DNA of 64,000 nt. It comes from Vicia villosa (taxonomy: Eukaryota; Streptophyta; Magnoliopsida; Fabales; Fabaceae). Every line of letters begins with the position of its first letter. The first letter of the stretch is position 1. The notes beneath the pieces are model-generated. The model saw only the letters and a program-made list of their open reading frames with translations, had not been told where the DNA came from and ran no database searches. Shown here piece after piece: positions 33,524 through 44,344 of the stretch. The stretch lies in NCBI RefSeq assembly GCF_029867415.1, contig NW_026705306.1:434001-498000 (forward strand). Reading direction: 5' to 3'. The translations under genes and the position numbers were made by a program.

Positions 33524-36500
33524 ATGTCTCACTGTTTTGTTACCAGAAGGAGTTCTAAGACGGCTAATCACCCGTATCCGACTAGGAGCAATCAGAGAAG
33601 ACAGATGGAACAGATTCAGGAACAGATGGCTGAGATGAGAGCTCAATTGACAGAGCAGATGAATGCGCAGATGGCGCAGTTTATGGAAGCATTGACTAAT
33701 GTGACCAAGGGGCAGGATGACTTGTGAGTTCTCGTCGAGAATTCCAGAAGGGTTGAGAATGGAGGACATTCGAGGCTGTTTGACGATGTGTCTGGCAGGA
33801 TTGACAATCACCATGACCCAAATGAGTTTGATCGCTTGGGAGGGCACTATAATCCTTTCAATCAGAATCATGGGTTTCCACCTCCACCTCCGTCTCGTCT
33901 GTTGGGAAGGAGAGATAATCAGAACCGTGATAATCTGGATTTCAATGTTGAAAACTTTGATCAGGTATCGAGGCATAGTGCTGATGGTGCACCCGAGGAA
34001 GCCGAGAGGTATCGTCTGATTGAAGAACGTCTCAGAGCTGTTGAAGGCAAAGGGGTGTTGGGCATGGATATCAATGACTTGGGGTTGGTTCCTGGTGTGA
34101 GGATTCCCCCGAAATTCAAAGTGCCATCTTTTGACAAATACAATGGGGTAACCTGTCCTATGACTCATGTCAAAGCATACTATCGCAAGATGTCGGTATA
34201 CTCTGAGGATGAGGGTTTTCTGATGCACTTCTTCCAGGATAGCTTGGCTGGAGCTTCCTTGGAGTGGTATGTTCAACTCGAGCGCACTCATATTCATTCT
34301 TGGAGAGATCTTGTGGAGGCTTTCATTAAGCACTATCAGTATAATGTTGACATGGCGCCTAATCGAACTCAGTTGCAGAGTTTGGTTCAAGGATCTAAAG
34401 AATCTTTCAAGGAGTACGCTCAGAAATGGCGTGAGTTAGCTGCAAGAGTTCAACCGCCTATGACTGAACGAGAGATGATTGACATGTTCATCAGTACATT
34501 GTCTGGACACTATTACCTGGCCTGCAGTGCTTCAGCCAACTTTTCTGAAATGGTGAGATATGGCGAACGTGTTGAGATGGGTCTAAAGATGGGGAAAATT
34601 CAGTTGGGAGCTTCTTCTAATACTCCTAGTGGTAAGAAACAAGCTGAGGGTTATGCCCGAAGGAAGGAAGGAAATGCGGATGCCATATATGGAAGAAGGG
34701 GTTCAGGGAGAAACAACTCACAGGTTAATGCTGTCATGATCCCAGTACCGCAACAACAACATCAGCAAGGACATCATTCCAATAATGATCGCTATCCTCC
34801 CAGGACCCGGCCTCACAGAAAGATTGATCCGATTCCTATGACCTATGCTCAAGTACTACAACATTTGCTCCAGATTGAGAAGATTACTTTGAGAGATGCT
34901 CCGAATGCTCCGGACACACAATCTCCGAATTACAATGCAAACGCACGGTGTGCCTTCCACTCAGGTGCCGCTGGTCATGATACAGAGAGGTGCATTGCAC
35001 TGAAGAACAAAGTCCAGGACTTGTTGGATCAAAAGATAATTCAGTTCACTCCTACACCCAATATTGTCAATAATCCGATGCCTGCTCACGGAGGTTCGGG
35101 TGTGAATGCCATTGAGAGTGAAGAGATAAGTGTTGTATCCGACGTGGGCCGTTTGACTTTCCCTCTTGTGTCTGTGAAGCAACATCTGGTCAATAGTGGC
35201 ATCTTCCCGGGCTGTGGTATTGATTGTGAAAATTGAAAAAGTCGACCCGAAGGTTGTGCTGATTTGAAAGCTATGGTACAAAAGCTAATTGATGAGGGTC
35301 CTCTTCAGTTCTATCGAAGGTTGAGAGGTGCGAAGAGTAATGATGGTGAAGTGTCTGTGATCTCAATTCCTTATGAGTCTGTTGTTCCGATATGTATCCA
35401 AGTGCCTATTCAGATACCTGTCAGTATCCCCTATGAGGAACAACCAGCGGCGTTGATGATTACTGTGCCTGGGCCTATTCCATATGAGAGTGAGAAGGCC
35501 ATCCCTTGGCATTATGGTTCAGATGTATATTACTATGGCACGAAGGAAAAAAGCGAGCCATCTAAAGAGAAGCTTGTTGAGGCCTCAGTTGCAAACACTG
35601 ATAATTTTGCCGGTACTGGTAGAATTACTCGCAGTGGTAGGGTGTTCTCCCCTCAGCTTGTTCAAAGTAATGCTGATGCTTTCGCTAAGGCCAAAGGAAA
35701 ACAAGTAGTGACTGATGTCCAGAATTCTCCAGTTCAGAATGGGGCACCTGACAATGCCGTGTCTTCCAAGGATGTGGAAGAACTGTTGAGGATCATCAAG
35801 AAGTCTGATTACAAGGTTGTTGAGCAGTTGGGTCAGACCCAATCAAAGATCTCCATCTTGCAACTGTTGATGTGTTCAGAAGGTCATAGAGATGCTCTCT
35901 TGAGAATTCTGAATGGTGCTTACGTCCCACATGAAATATCTGTGAATCAGCTAGAGGCGGTAGCCAATAATATCTCCGCCGGGAACGGTTTGGGATTTAC
36001 AGATTGTGATCTTCCGCCAGAAGGGAGGAACCATAACAAGGCTTTGCATATTTCGATTGAGTGTAAGGGGACGGCCTTGTCCCGTGTTTTGGTTGATACT
36101 AGGTCTTCTTTGAATGTGCTGCCCAAATCAGCTCTCATGCGAATTGACTATGCTGGTGTTGTGTTGAGGCCAAGTGAGTTGGTAGTGCGCGCCTTTGACG
36201 GTTCAAGGAGGTCTGTGTTCGGGGAGGTAGATCTACCAATCCAAGTGGGTCCTCAGATCTTTACTATAACCTTTTACGTGATGGATATTCAACCCGCTTA
36301 TTGTTGTTTGTTGGGACGACCGTGGATTCACAAGGCTGGCGCTGTGACATCCACTCTTCATCAGAAGTTGAGGTATCCGGTTGACAGTAAGGTGGTGACG
36401 GTCTGTGGTGAAGAGGATTACATCGCGAGTCACTTGTCCTCTTTCCGATATGTAGAGATCGAAGGTGAAATACATGAGACGCCATTTCAAGCATTTGAAG

Positions 36501-36882
36501 CTGTGAATGCTGTGAGAACTCCTCTTTATGAGATAACGAAGCCAGAAACGGTTATGTCCTCTTTGAAAGATGCTCAGGTTGTTGTTGAGACTGGAAGAGT
36601 GGAAGGTTGGGGGCAAGTAATTGACGTGCGTCCCAAATTTGACAAGAATGGTCTTGGTTTCAATCCCGGAAAGCAGAATGCACCGCCCAAATCTGGTATT
36701 CTTAGTCCGGTCAAGTTCGTGAGTGGGGGTGTCATTCAAGACGGCCAGGTTAATGCCATTGTCAATGGTGAAGAGGTGGATAGTGACTGTGACTTTGATA
36801 GCTGGATCCGTCCAAGTATTCTTGGGGAGATACCTCGCAACTGGACAATTGAAGATGTCATCCAAATTACACAAGCTCAGGA
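33524..36882 (+). pseudogene. Ogre gag-protease (two in-frame stops)
   Basis: One frame from ATG 33524 encodes gag and then the aspartic protease, cut by TGA at 33725-33727 and TGA at 35234-35236. Gag features are a Gln-rich coiled-coil start (QIQEQMAEMRAQLTEQ), the retrotransposon gag domain (FKVPSFDKYNG, FFQDSLAGASLEWY) at about 34110-34480, and a CAFHxGAxGHDxxxC zinc-knuckle-like region near 34950-34990. The protease region lies at about 36040-36360 (ILLGRPWI-like CCLLGRPWIHKAGAV). Its active-site triplet reads Asp-Thr-Arg (36095-36103) instead of the catalytic Asp-Thr-Gly. Stops plus this substitution should make the product inactive. The frame runs into the splice donor at 36883. Confidence 0.9.
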
Positions 36883-37134
36883 GTAAATCCCTTGTTTTTA
36901 CTTTTCTTATCATGCAATAATTCCTACACTCTGCCCAAGGCGTAGTGAATCATTTGTAGGGCCATGCAGTTCGCATTTTCAAAGTTAATCATAAAATAAG
37001 GACGTTTTTGCATTCAAATGTTTTGCTCTTTGTCTTTCTTTTTAACCTTTTTCCTTTAAATGGCAATGTTTTTGCACACACTTGCACATAGCTTAATAAA
37101 AAATAAAACTGAAATAAAAACATCAATCATGCAG
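36883..37134 (+). other. Ogre intron between protease and reverse transcriptase
   Basis: A donor GA|GTAAAT at 36883 and acceptor TGCAG at 37130-37134 bound 252 bases that contain stops. Joining them keeps the gag-protease frame (CAG GA + A TGT) and enters the pol frame, which is open from 37135. A partially spliced intron at this place is a documented hallmark of Ogre. Confidence 0.8.
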
Positions 37135-40100
37135 ATGTTCCACTACCACGGATTCCATTGGTAACAGTTCCGCTATTGCTTATTATGATTTTGACAATCC
37201 GATCTACCAAGCCGAGGAGGAAGCTTATGAAGATTATGACCTTCCCGATGAGTTGGCCAGATTATTGAAACAAGAAAAGAAAGCGATTCAGCCGCATCAG
37301 GAGGCAATTGAGATGGTAAATGTTGGCACTAAAGAGCAGGTACGAGAAGTCAAGATAGGGGATGTGCTTGAGAATAGTGTGAAGCAGAGGCTTATTGATA
37401 TGTTGAAAGAGTATGCGGATATCTTTGCTTGGTCCTATGAGGATATGCCAGGTCTTGATACGAATATTGTGGTACACCGTCTACCTCTCAAAGAAGATAG
37501 TCCTCCTGTCAAGCAGAAGCTTCGAAGGACTCGCCCAGATATGTCTGAGAAGATTAAGAAAGAGGTTGAGAAACAGTTTGACGCCGGTTTTCTGCAAGTT
37601 GTGAATTACCCGCCGTGGGTCGCTAATATTGTTCCTGTACCTAAGAAGGACGGAAAGGTTAGTATGTGTGTTGATTACAGAGATTTGAATAGGGCGAGTC
37701 CGAAGGATGATTTTCCTCTCCCTCACATTGACATGTTGGTGGATAATACTGCTCCTTTCAAAGTGTTTTCCTTCATGGATGGCTTCTCTGGGTACAATCA
37801 GATCAAGATGGCACCAGAAGACATGGAGAAAACAACGTTTATCACACCGTGGGGAACTTTCTGCTATAAAGTTATGCCTTTTGGGTTGAAAAACGCAGGG
37901 GCAACGTATCAGCGCGCCATGGTGACTCTTTTTCATGACATGATTCACAAAGAGATTGAAGTGTATGTTGATGACATGATTGCAAAATCTCATACTGAAG
38001 AGGAGCACCTGGTTCATTTGCAGAAGTTGTTTGAAAGGCTTCGGGAATTCAGACTGAGGTTGAACCCAAACAAATGCACTTTCGGAGTGCGTTCCAGAAA
38101 ATTTTTGGGCTTTGTTGTTAGCGGAAAAGGTATTGAGGTCGATCCTGCAAAAATAAAAGCTATACAAGAGATGCCTGAGCCGAGAACAGAAAAAGAGGTT
38201 CGTGGTTTCTTAGGGAGGTTGAACTACATTGCTAGATTCATCTCTCATCTTACGGCCACTTGTGAACCAATATTCAAGTTGCTAAGAAAAGATCAGACGA
38301 CCAAGTGGAATAATGATTGTCAAAAAGCGTTTGAAAAAGTGAAAGAGTATCTGCAGGAACCTCCGATACTAATGCCTCCAGTTCCAGGAAGGCCTTTGAT
38401 TATGTACCTCGCAGTTCTTGAAAATTCAATGGGATGTGTTCTGGGTCAACATGACGAGTCTGGCCGAAAAGAGCATGCAATATACTACCTTAGCAAAAAG
38501 TTTACCGACTGTGAATCCCGATACTCGCTGCTCGAGAAAACTTGCTGTGCTTTGGTGTGGGCTGCTCGTCGGCTGAGGCAGTATATGTTGGTTCACACCA
38601 CCTTGTTGATTTCCAAAATGGATCCTATCAAGTATGTTTTTGAGAAGCCCGCTCTTTCCGGAAGAGTAGCCAGGTGGCAAATGATCTTGACCGAATATGA
38701 TATCCAGTATACTACCCAGAAAGCCATCAAAAGTAGTGTGTTGGCAGATTATCTTGCGCATCAACCTGTCGAAGATTATGAACCGATGAAGTTTGAATTC
38801 CCCGATGAAGATGTTCTGTACATCAGAGATTGTAACATTCCCGGACCAGGGGAAGGACCCGAACCAGGATCGCAATGGACGCTCGTGTTCGATGGTGCCT
38901 CTAATGCACTCGGGAATGGTGTTGGAGCTGTAATTACTTCTCCATCAGGTTTTCATATTCCGTTTACGGCCAGAATCTGTTTTGATTGCACTAATAACAT
39001 GGCTGAGTATGAAGCCTGCATTTATGGTATCGAAGCTGCGATAGATTTGCGAATCAAGTACTTGAAAGTTTATGGGGATTCCAATCTTGTCATTAGCCAG
39101 ATCAATGGAGATTGGGAAACTCGCCATCAGAATCTGATTCCATACAGGGAGCATGTGATGAGACTCATTCCGTATTTTGATGAGATCACATTCGAGCATA
39201 TTTCTAGAGAAGAGAACAATCTTGTTGATGCTCTCGCTACTTTGGCTTCCATGTTCAAAGTGAAATGGGCCAATGAAGCGCCTAACATCACCATCAATAG
39301 GTTGGATGAGCCGGCATTTTGCTTTGAGGCTGATGTTGAACTGGATGGTAATCCCTGGTATCATGATATCAAAAAGTTCCTCGAAACTCAAGAATATCCT
39401 CCCGAAGCGTCGGTGACTGATAAGAAGTTTCTGAGAAGGTTTGCAGCTAAGTTTTACCTCAACGGTGGGGTGTTGTACAAGAGGCATCATGACGGTGTGT
39501 TGCTCCGATGTGTTGTGAAGGAAGAAGCTTCGAAAATCATAGAGGAAATGCACGAAGGCGAGTTTGGTACCCATTCTAGTGGGCATACAATGGCTAAGAA
39601 GATCTTAAGGGCTGGTTACTATTGGTCCACTATGGAAACTGATTGTCATAACCATGTCAGAATTTGTCACAAGTGCCAGATTTATGCTGACAAAGTGCAC
39701 GTGCCGCCTGCGCCTTTGAATGTCTTGACTTCTCCGTGGCCTTTCGCAATGTGGGGCATTGACATGATTGGAGAAATTAAGCCTACCGCTTCCAATGGAC
39801 ATCGCTTCATTTTGGTTGCCATCGATTACTTCACCAAGTGGGTTGAAGCCGCATCTTATGCGAATGTTACCAAACAAGTGATTACTCGCTTTATCAAACA
39901 CAATATAATATGTCGTTATGGGATTCCTGAGAAGATCATTACTGATAATGGATCAAATCTCAATAACAAGTTGATGAAGGAGCTTTGTGAGTCCTTCAAG
40001 ATTAAGCATCACAATTCTTCTTCGTATCATCCGAAGATGAATGGCGCTGTCGAAGCGGCCAACAAGAACATTAAGAAGATTGTGCAGAAGATGGTAGTGA

Positions 40101-40603
40101 CTTACCGAGATTGGCACGAGATGTTGCCTTTTGCTTTGCATGGTTATCGCACCTCCGTGCGTACATCGACTGGGGCAACTCCTTTCTCACTTGTTTATGG
40201 TATGGAAGCGGTACTGCCTGTTGAAGTTGAGATTCCTTCCCTGAGGATTATGAAAGACGTCGAGCTTGACGAGTCAGAATGGGTACAAAATCGGATGGAT
40301 CAGTTGAACCTCATTGATGAGAAGCGTTTAGCAGCCATTGGTCATGGTCAGGTGTACCAAAAGAAGATGAGGAAAGCTTTTGATAAGCGGGTGCGACCCC
40401 AAAGCTACAAACCAGGTGATCTGGTACTCAAAAGAATCATTCTCCCTCAAGGCGATCCTCGAGGCAAGTGGACTCCGACGTATGAAGGCCCCTTTGTTGT
40501 GCAGAAAGTGTTCTCTGGCGGTGCCATGATGCTTGCAACGATGGATGGCGAGAACTTTCCGCACCCTGTGAACGCAGATATAGTCAAAAAATACTTCGCA
40601 TAG
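37135..40603 (+). CDS. Ogre pol: reverse transcriptase, RNase H, integrase
   Basis: Open for about 1155 codons from the splice acceptor to TAG at 40601-40603. Reverse transcriptase spans ~37600-38160, with VDYRDLNRASPKDDFPLP and the YVDDMIAKS catalytic motif near 37960. A thumb/connection and archaic RNase H follow (38270-38780). A second RNase H-like domain at ~38870-39250 has VFDGASN, NNMAEYEA, YGDSN and DALATLA, as in Tat-group elements. Integrase has an HHCC finger (HTMAKK, CHKCQ) at ~39580-39680 and a DDE core with D in WGIDMIG, D in TDNGSN and E in NGAVEAANK. It would copy and integrate Ogre RNA via cytoplasmic particles. The frame is intact although the upstream protease is not, so it would need splicing or help in trans. 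Confidence 0.93.
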
Positions 40604-40608
40604 ACCTG

Positions 40609-40690
40609 ATGAAAAAAAGAAAGAAAGAAAAAAGAAGAAAGAAAAAAAAGAAGAAAATGAATCAGGCAAAATAATGAAAAAGAAACAAAT
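40609..40690 (+). other. long purine tract after pol
   Basis: About 80 bases of almost pure A/G (GAAAGAAA-type) start six bases after the pol stop codon. The usual polypurine tract for plus-strand priming should be next to the 3' LTR (before 43671), so this is an additional tract of unknown role. Confidence 0.6.
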
Positions 40691-40792
40691 ATACCCGCTA
40701 AGTTGAAAACCCGAAAGGGCGGCTTAGGCAAAAAAGGGACAAAAGCGAAGGGCTACATCTTGCATGCCACCTTGGCAATCACTTTTCATACA

Positions 40793-40970
40793 TGCTTAGG
40801 GCTCCCGACCGAGGGATAAGCAAGACTCTGTGTTCTTGAGTTCGCACCTGGCGGCTCAAATCCCTAAAGCATTCACAACATCCAATCACTTTGCTTAGGG
40901 CTCCCGACCGAGGGATAAGCAAGACTCCGTGTTCTTGAGTTCGCACCTGGCAGTTCAAATCCCTAAAGGC
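40793..40970 (+). repeat. 99-bp tandem repeat in Ogre 3' UTR
   Basis: Two copies start at 40793 and 40892. They share TGCTTAGGGCTCCCGACCGA, GGGATAAGCAAGACTC and GAGTTCGCACCTGGC. Confidence 0.88.
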
Positions 40971-41489
40971 ACTCACCCAAACCCCGTCGGGTCCACAAGT
41001 TCGGTGATGTCACAGCAATCAGTTGTAAATCGGGCAGTGATCAATCCTAATGAGTACGGTCTTCCAAAGCAAGGAGATGAGAACGTCGGAGTTATAAAAG
41101 TGATAGCGGGATCGTAACCAATGGATATCTGTTTCACGTTGCCATTTTTCTTGTACTCAATAAATGTGTGGTTACCTCTTACTAGGAACTACTTCTGAAA
41201 TGTGTTCGCTCTTTTACGAGCATTCCTTTTGCAATTAATAAAGATCCTTTTATCTCAAAAATTGTTTTCTTTTACTGTTTTGTTTGCATAAAACGTCCTG
41301 AGTGTGTGTTAAACTTTGCATATGAAAATTGCATTGCTTTTACAATACATGATTAGAAATGATATAACCTTTGAATCTACTTCGAAGTCTTGTGTAACCA
41401 GGATGGCAGGCCAAGATGCTATGCTATATCCTGGGGCATGTTCATTTGTTTGTCTCGCAGGTACGTCCTTGCAAGCGCTTCGCATCAGC

Positions 41490-43670
41490 ATATTGACGGA
41501 TCTAGCCAGGAGAGATTCTAGCTCCCCAACCGAGTGCTTCCTAATGAGAGATTCTCACTCTCCAGCTGAGTACTTTCAGAAGAGACCTTCTTTGTTCCAA
41601 GATTCTCATACCCTCAGCAAAGTACATCTTAATGCATTCTCTATGCTCCAGAGGCCTTATTCCCGACGGAATGCTTTCTCTCCCCAGTTGAATCATGATG
41701 AATGGTGTCTGATTCCCCCGCTAGCTCTTAATGAGGTTCCTTGCCCGAATGCCTCATTTTCCCCGGTAGAGCGTTTTCTCTCCCCAACAGATTGACCTGT
41801 GTTCCCCAGGAGAGTTATCTTATTCCCCAGTGGAGTTATCTTAACAAAAGGTTCTTATGTCAAGTTCCTTATTCCCAATGGATCTCTCATATCCTCAGCA
41901 GCTTGCTTTGCAGAAGTGTTCATCCCTCTTCACTGAGTTTCTTTCCTCAACAGAGATTCATATGCATCCTCAGCAGGATCTGATCTCATCTAGGATTTCC
42001 CCAGCGGAATGCGTCCTACACCAGCAAGTTGGTTACTCCCCACCAGAGTTATCTCCACGACTTGCTCTTATCTCTTCATCCCCAGTATGTCGAGAATTTG
42101 CTTCTCCAATGAAGTTGCAAGGGTATTCCCCAAGCAGTCAATCGGGATGTTCATATCTTCAAGCAAGATTATTCCCCAAACAGAGCTCGCGTCCAGATTT
42201 GATCATCTCCAGCAGATTTCTGATTCATCTCTGTCAGCTCGTCGTTTGTGACTTCTAGTCACTCATCTTGTCCTCCCCGCAGAGTTCCATGTGCTCTCTC
42301 TAGGACTTCTTCAGCAATTCAGTGCTCCTCCGTTGTCTCCCCAAGCAACGTTCGAATCATGCATCATTTGCATTGCATTCTCAAAAGCGTATAGCGTCTT
42401 CCTTCTCGGAAACGTTATTCCATACACATTCATACATACATCATGCATAAACCATATCATATCTGTTGTCTCTTTCTACAGGAAAGTTATCCAGATTCAA
42501 ATGCTCCCTAGAGAGCAATATTCGCCTAGTCATTACAGGCGCTTATCCTGATATTTCGAATCAAAAGAGGATTATTCTACTTATTTTCTGGCACAGCTCA
42601 TATCAGTTCAAAGACATTCCTATTCCCGATGCCCCCAGATCGGTGGAAGATATTTGTTCCCATTCCTGATAAATCAGACTTTCGGTTGAAGGAACCGCCT
42701 CCGGATCTCCCAAGATCTTCCGAAGGAGCAAGCCCTCTGATACATCAGATCAGTTGGAAATATCTACTCCCTGATGATTTAGTTCGTTAAGAAGAAGAAA
42801 CTCGTTTGCCCAGTCCTGATACCTTACTATCAGTTGAGGACGTTTTCTTTACCCGGCGTACACAGTTCGGAAGAAACATCCGTTCCTATCCTAATATCCA
42901 GTTTCAGATTAGTTGAAGGAACCGCCTCCGAATCTCCCGTGATCTTACTAAGGAGCAAGCCACTGATATCATTAGATCAGATGGAGATGTTTGCCTGATC
43001 GACTTTGTCCTTCAGATGAAGATTGTCCTACTTATTTTCTGGCATCATGTCCAGATCAGTTTAAAGGCATTCTTTCCCCGGCGTACACAGTTCGGAAGAG
43101 ATATTGTTCCTATCCCGATTACGATTTCAGTTTAAGGAACCGCCTCCGGATCCCCGTGGTCTTACGAAGGAGCTAGCCGCTAATTCCCAGATTAGTAGAA
43201 ATATCTACCTGATGATTTAATTGCATCAGAAGAGATGTCTGCCCAGATTCCCAGATCAGAGATACTTTTACCCGTTGATGTCCAGATCAATCGGCGTATC
43301 TCCCTCGATTCCCAGATCGACTTAAGACATCTATCCCGATGCAAGTTCGGAGACATTTGCTACGTCTGATACTCAGATCCGTCGAGATGTTCCTTCTCTT
43401 GATGCCCAGATCATTTGAAGTGTTTTCCCCTGCCTGTGGGTGCCCGTTCCTCCTTTTTCACAAGTTGGAGCATATTTATTATCCAGATCAGTTGAAGTTT
43501 TTTCCCCTGCTCGCGGGGTGGTACATTCCTTCTTATTACGAGATGGAATCTTCTATTGATCAATAGCGCAAAATTTCGAGTTCATTCTGGTATTCAATCT
43601 CCTTCCACCTCAACGGTTCGAAACTTTCGTTTCTCACTCGTCAGGTTCAAGAAGTTTGAATAAGGGCAGC
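41490..43670 (+). repeat. repetitive Ogre 3' untranslated region
   Basis: Two fields of diverged short repeats. 41510-42290 has recurring CCCCAGYRGAG-like units. 42600-43560 has recurring CCCAGATCAGTTGAAG-type units and three copies of GGAACCGCCTCCGGATC (about 42690, 42917, 43136). Small open frames here have no domain. Hypervariable repetitive 3' UTRs are known for Ogre-group elements. The element interior ends at 43670 (GAATAAGGGCAGC) before the LTR start. Confidence 0.75.
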
Positions 43671-43702
43671 TGTTGCACCCCAAAATTTGCCCTCTTTATT
43701 GA
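43671..43702 (+). repeat. first 32 bases of the original 3' LTR
   Basis: Identical to 26808-26839, in the place where the 3' LTR should start. The match stops abruptly at ATTGA and is followed by unrelated flank DNA. Confidence 0.9.
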
Positions 43703-44344
43703 CAAAGTATATGATTCATACATAACTATTAGGTTAAAACAATATGATTCAGACAAAGTATAAAACAAAATACAATCATACATGACATGGGTATTATATG
43801 ATCCAAACATAAACCACAAACATATATATATAGAGGAACTTACATGATTGGCACCGATGGTGGTTCGTAGACGGTGGCAATGTTTTGTTTCGTTGACGGC
43901 GGTAGTGTTTCGTGTGTGTGAAGAGAGATCAAAGAAAATCTTAGCAGTAGGGTGAAATGAAATGAGTTGAGAGTGTGACGAGAGTGTTCAATAGGTTATT
44001 GGGTGTTGGTGTTGGAGAATTTTGTTGGGCTCAAAGTAACATATCCAGCCCAATTCTCTTATGACTTACTGGACCGGTCGGATTAGCATTTCGCTGGGCC
44101 CAAAAGTGCAACCCAAAACCGACCGACTTAACCCTAATAAACCCACTTATTAGTGAACCGGTGAACGGTCTCATCCGAACCGTTGCTTCACGGGCTGCAT
44201 GGTTTGGTCGGATTGGGCTGGTTTCAATATTCTTGTCCAGCCCCCTAACCTCACAATAATTGTCAGGTTCTCTATGTGGTTCCCCAAATTGCCATAAAGC
44301 CCCAATTATCTGCACCGTTTTTCAAGAGACTCGTATGTCCCATC
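43703..44344 (+). repeat. copy of Ogre 5' flank inserted at the 3' LTR
   Basis: 43711-44344 matches 26100-26807 base for base except for the shortened AT microsatellite. It includes the right part of the hAT-like element and the CCATC target duplication. The GACAAAGTAT at 43701-43710 matches 26141-26150, so the junction contains a short out-of-order filler. Confidence 0.88.

Noticed and set aside
33515..34390. 291-codon minus-strand ORF in Ogre gag
   Set aside because: Shadow of gag on the opposite strand; codon pattern follows the sense frame.
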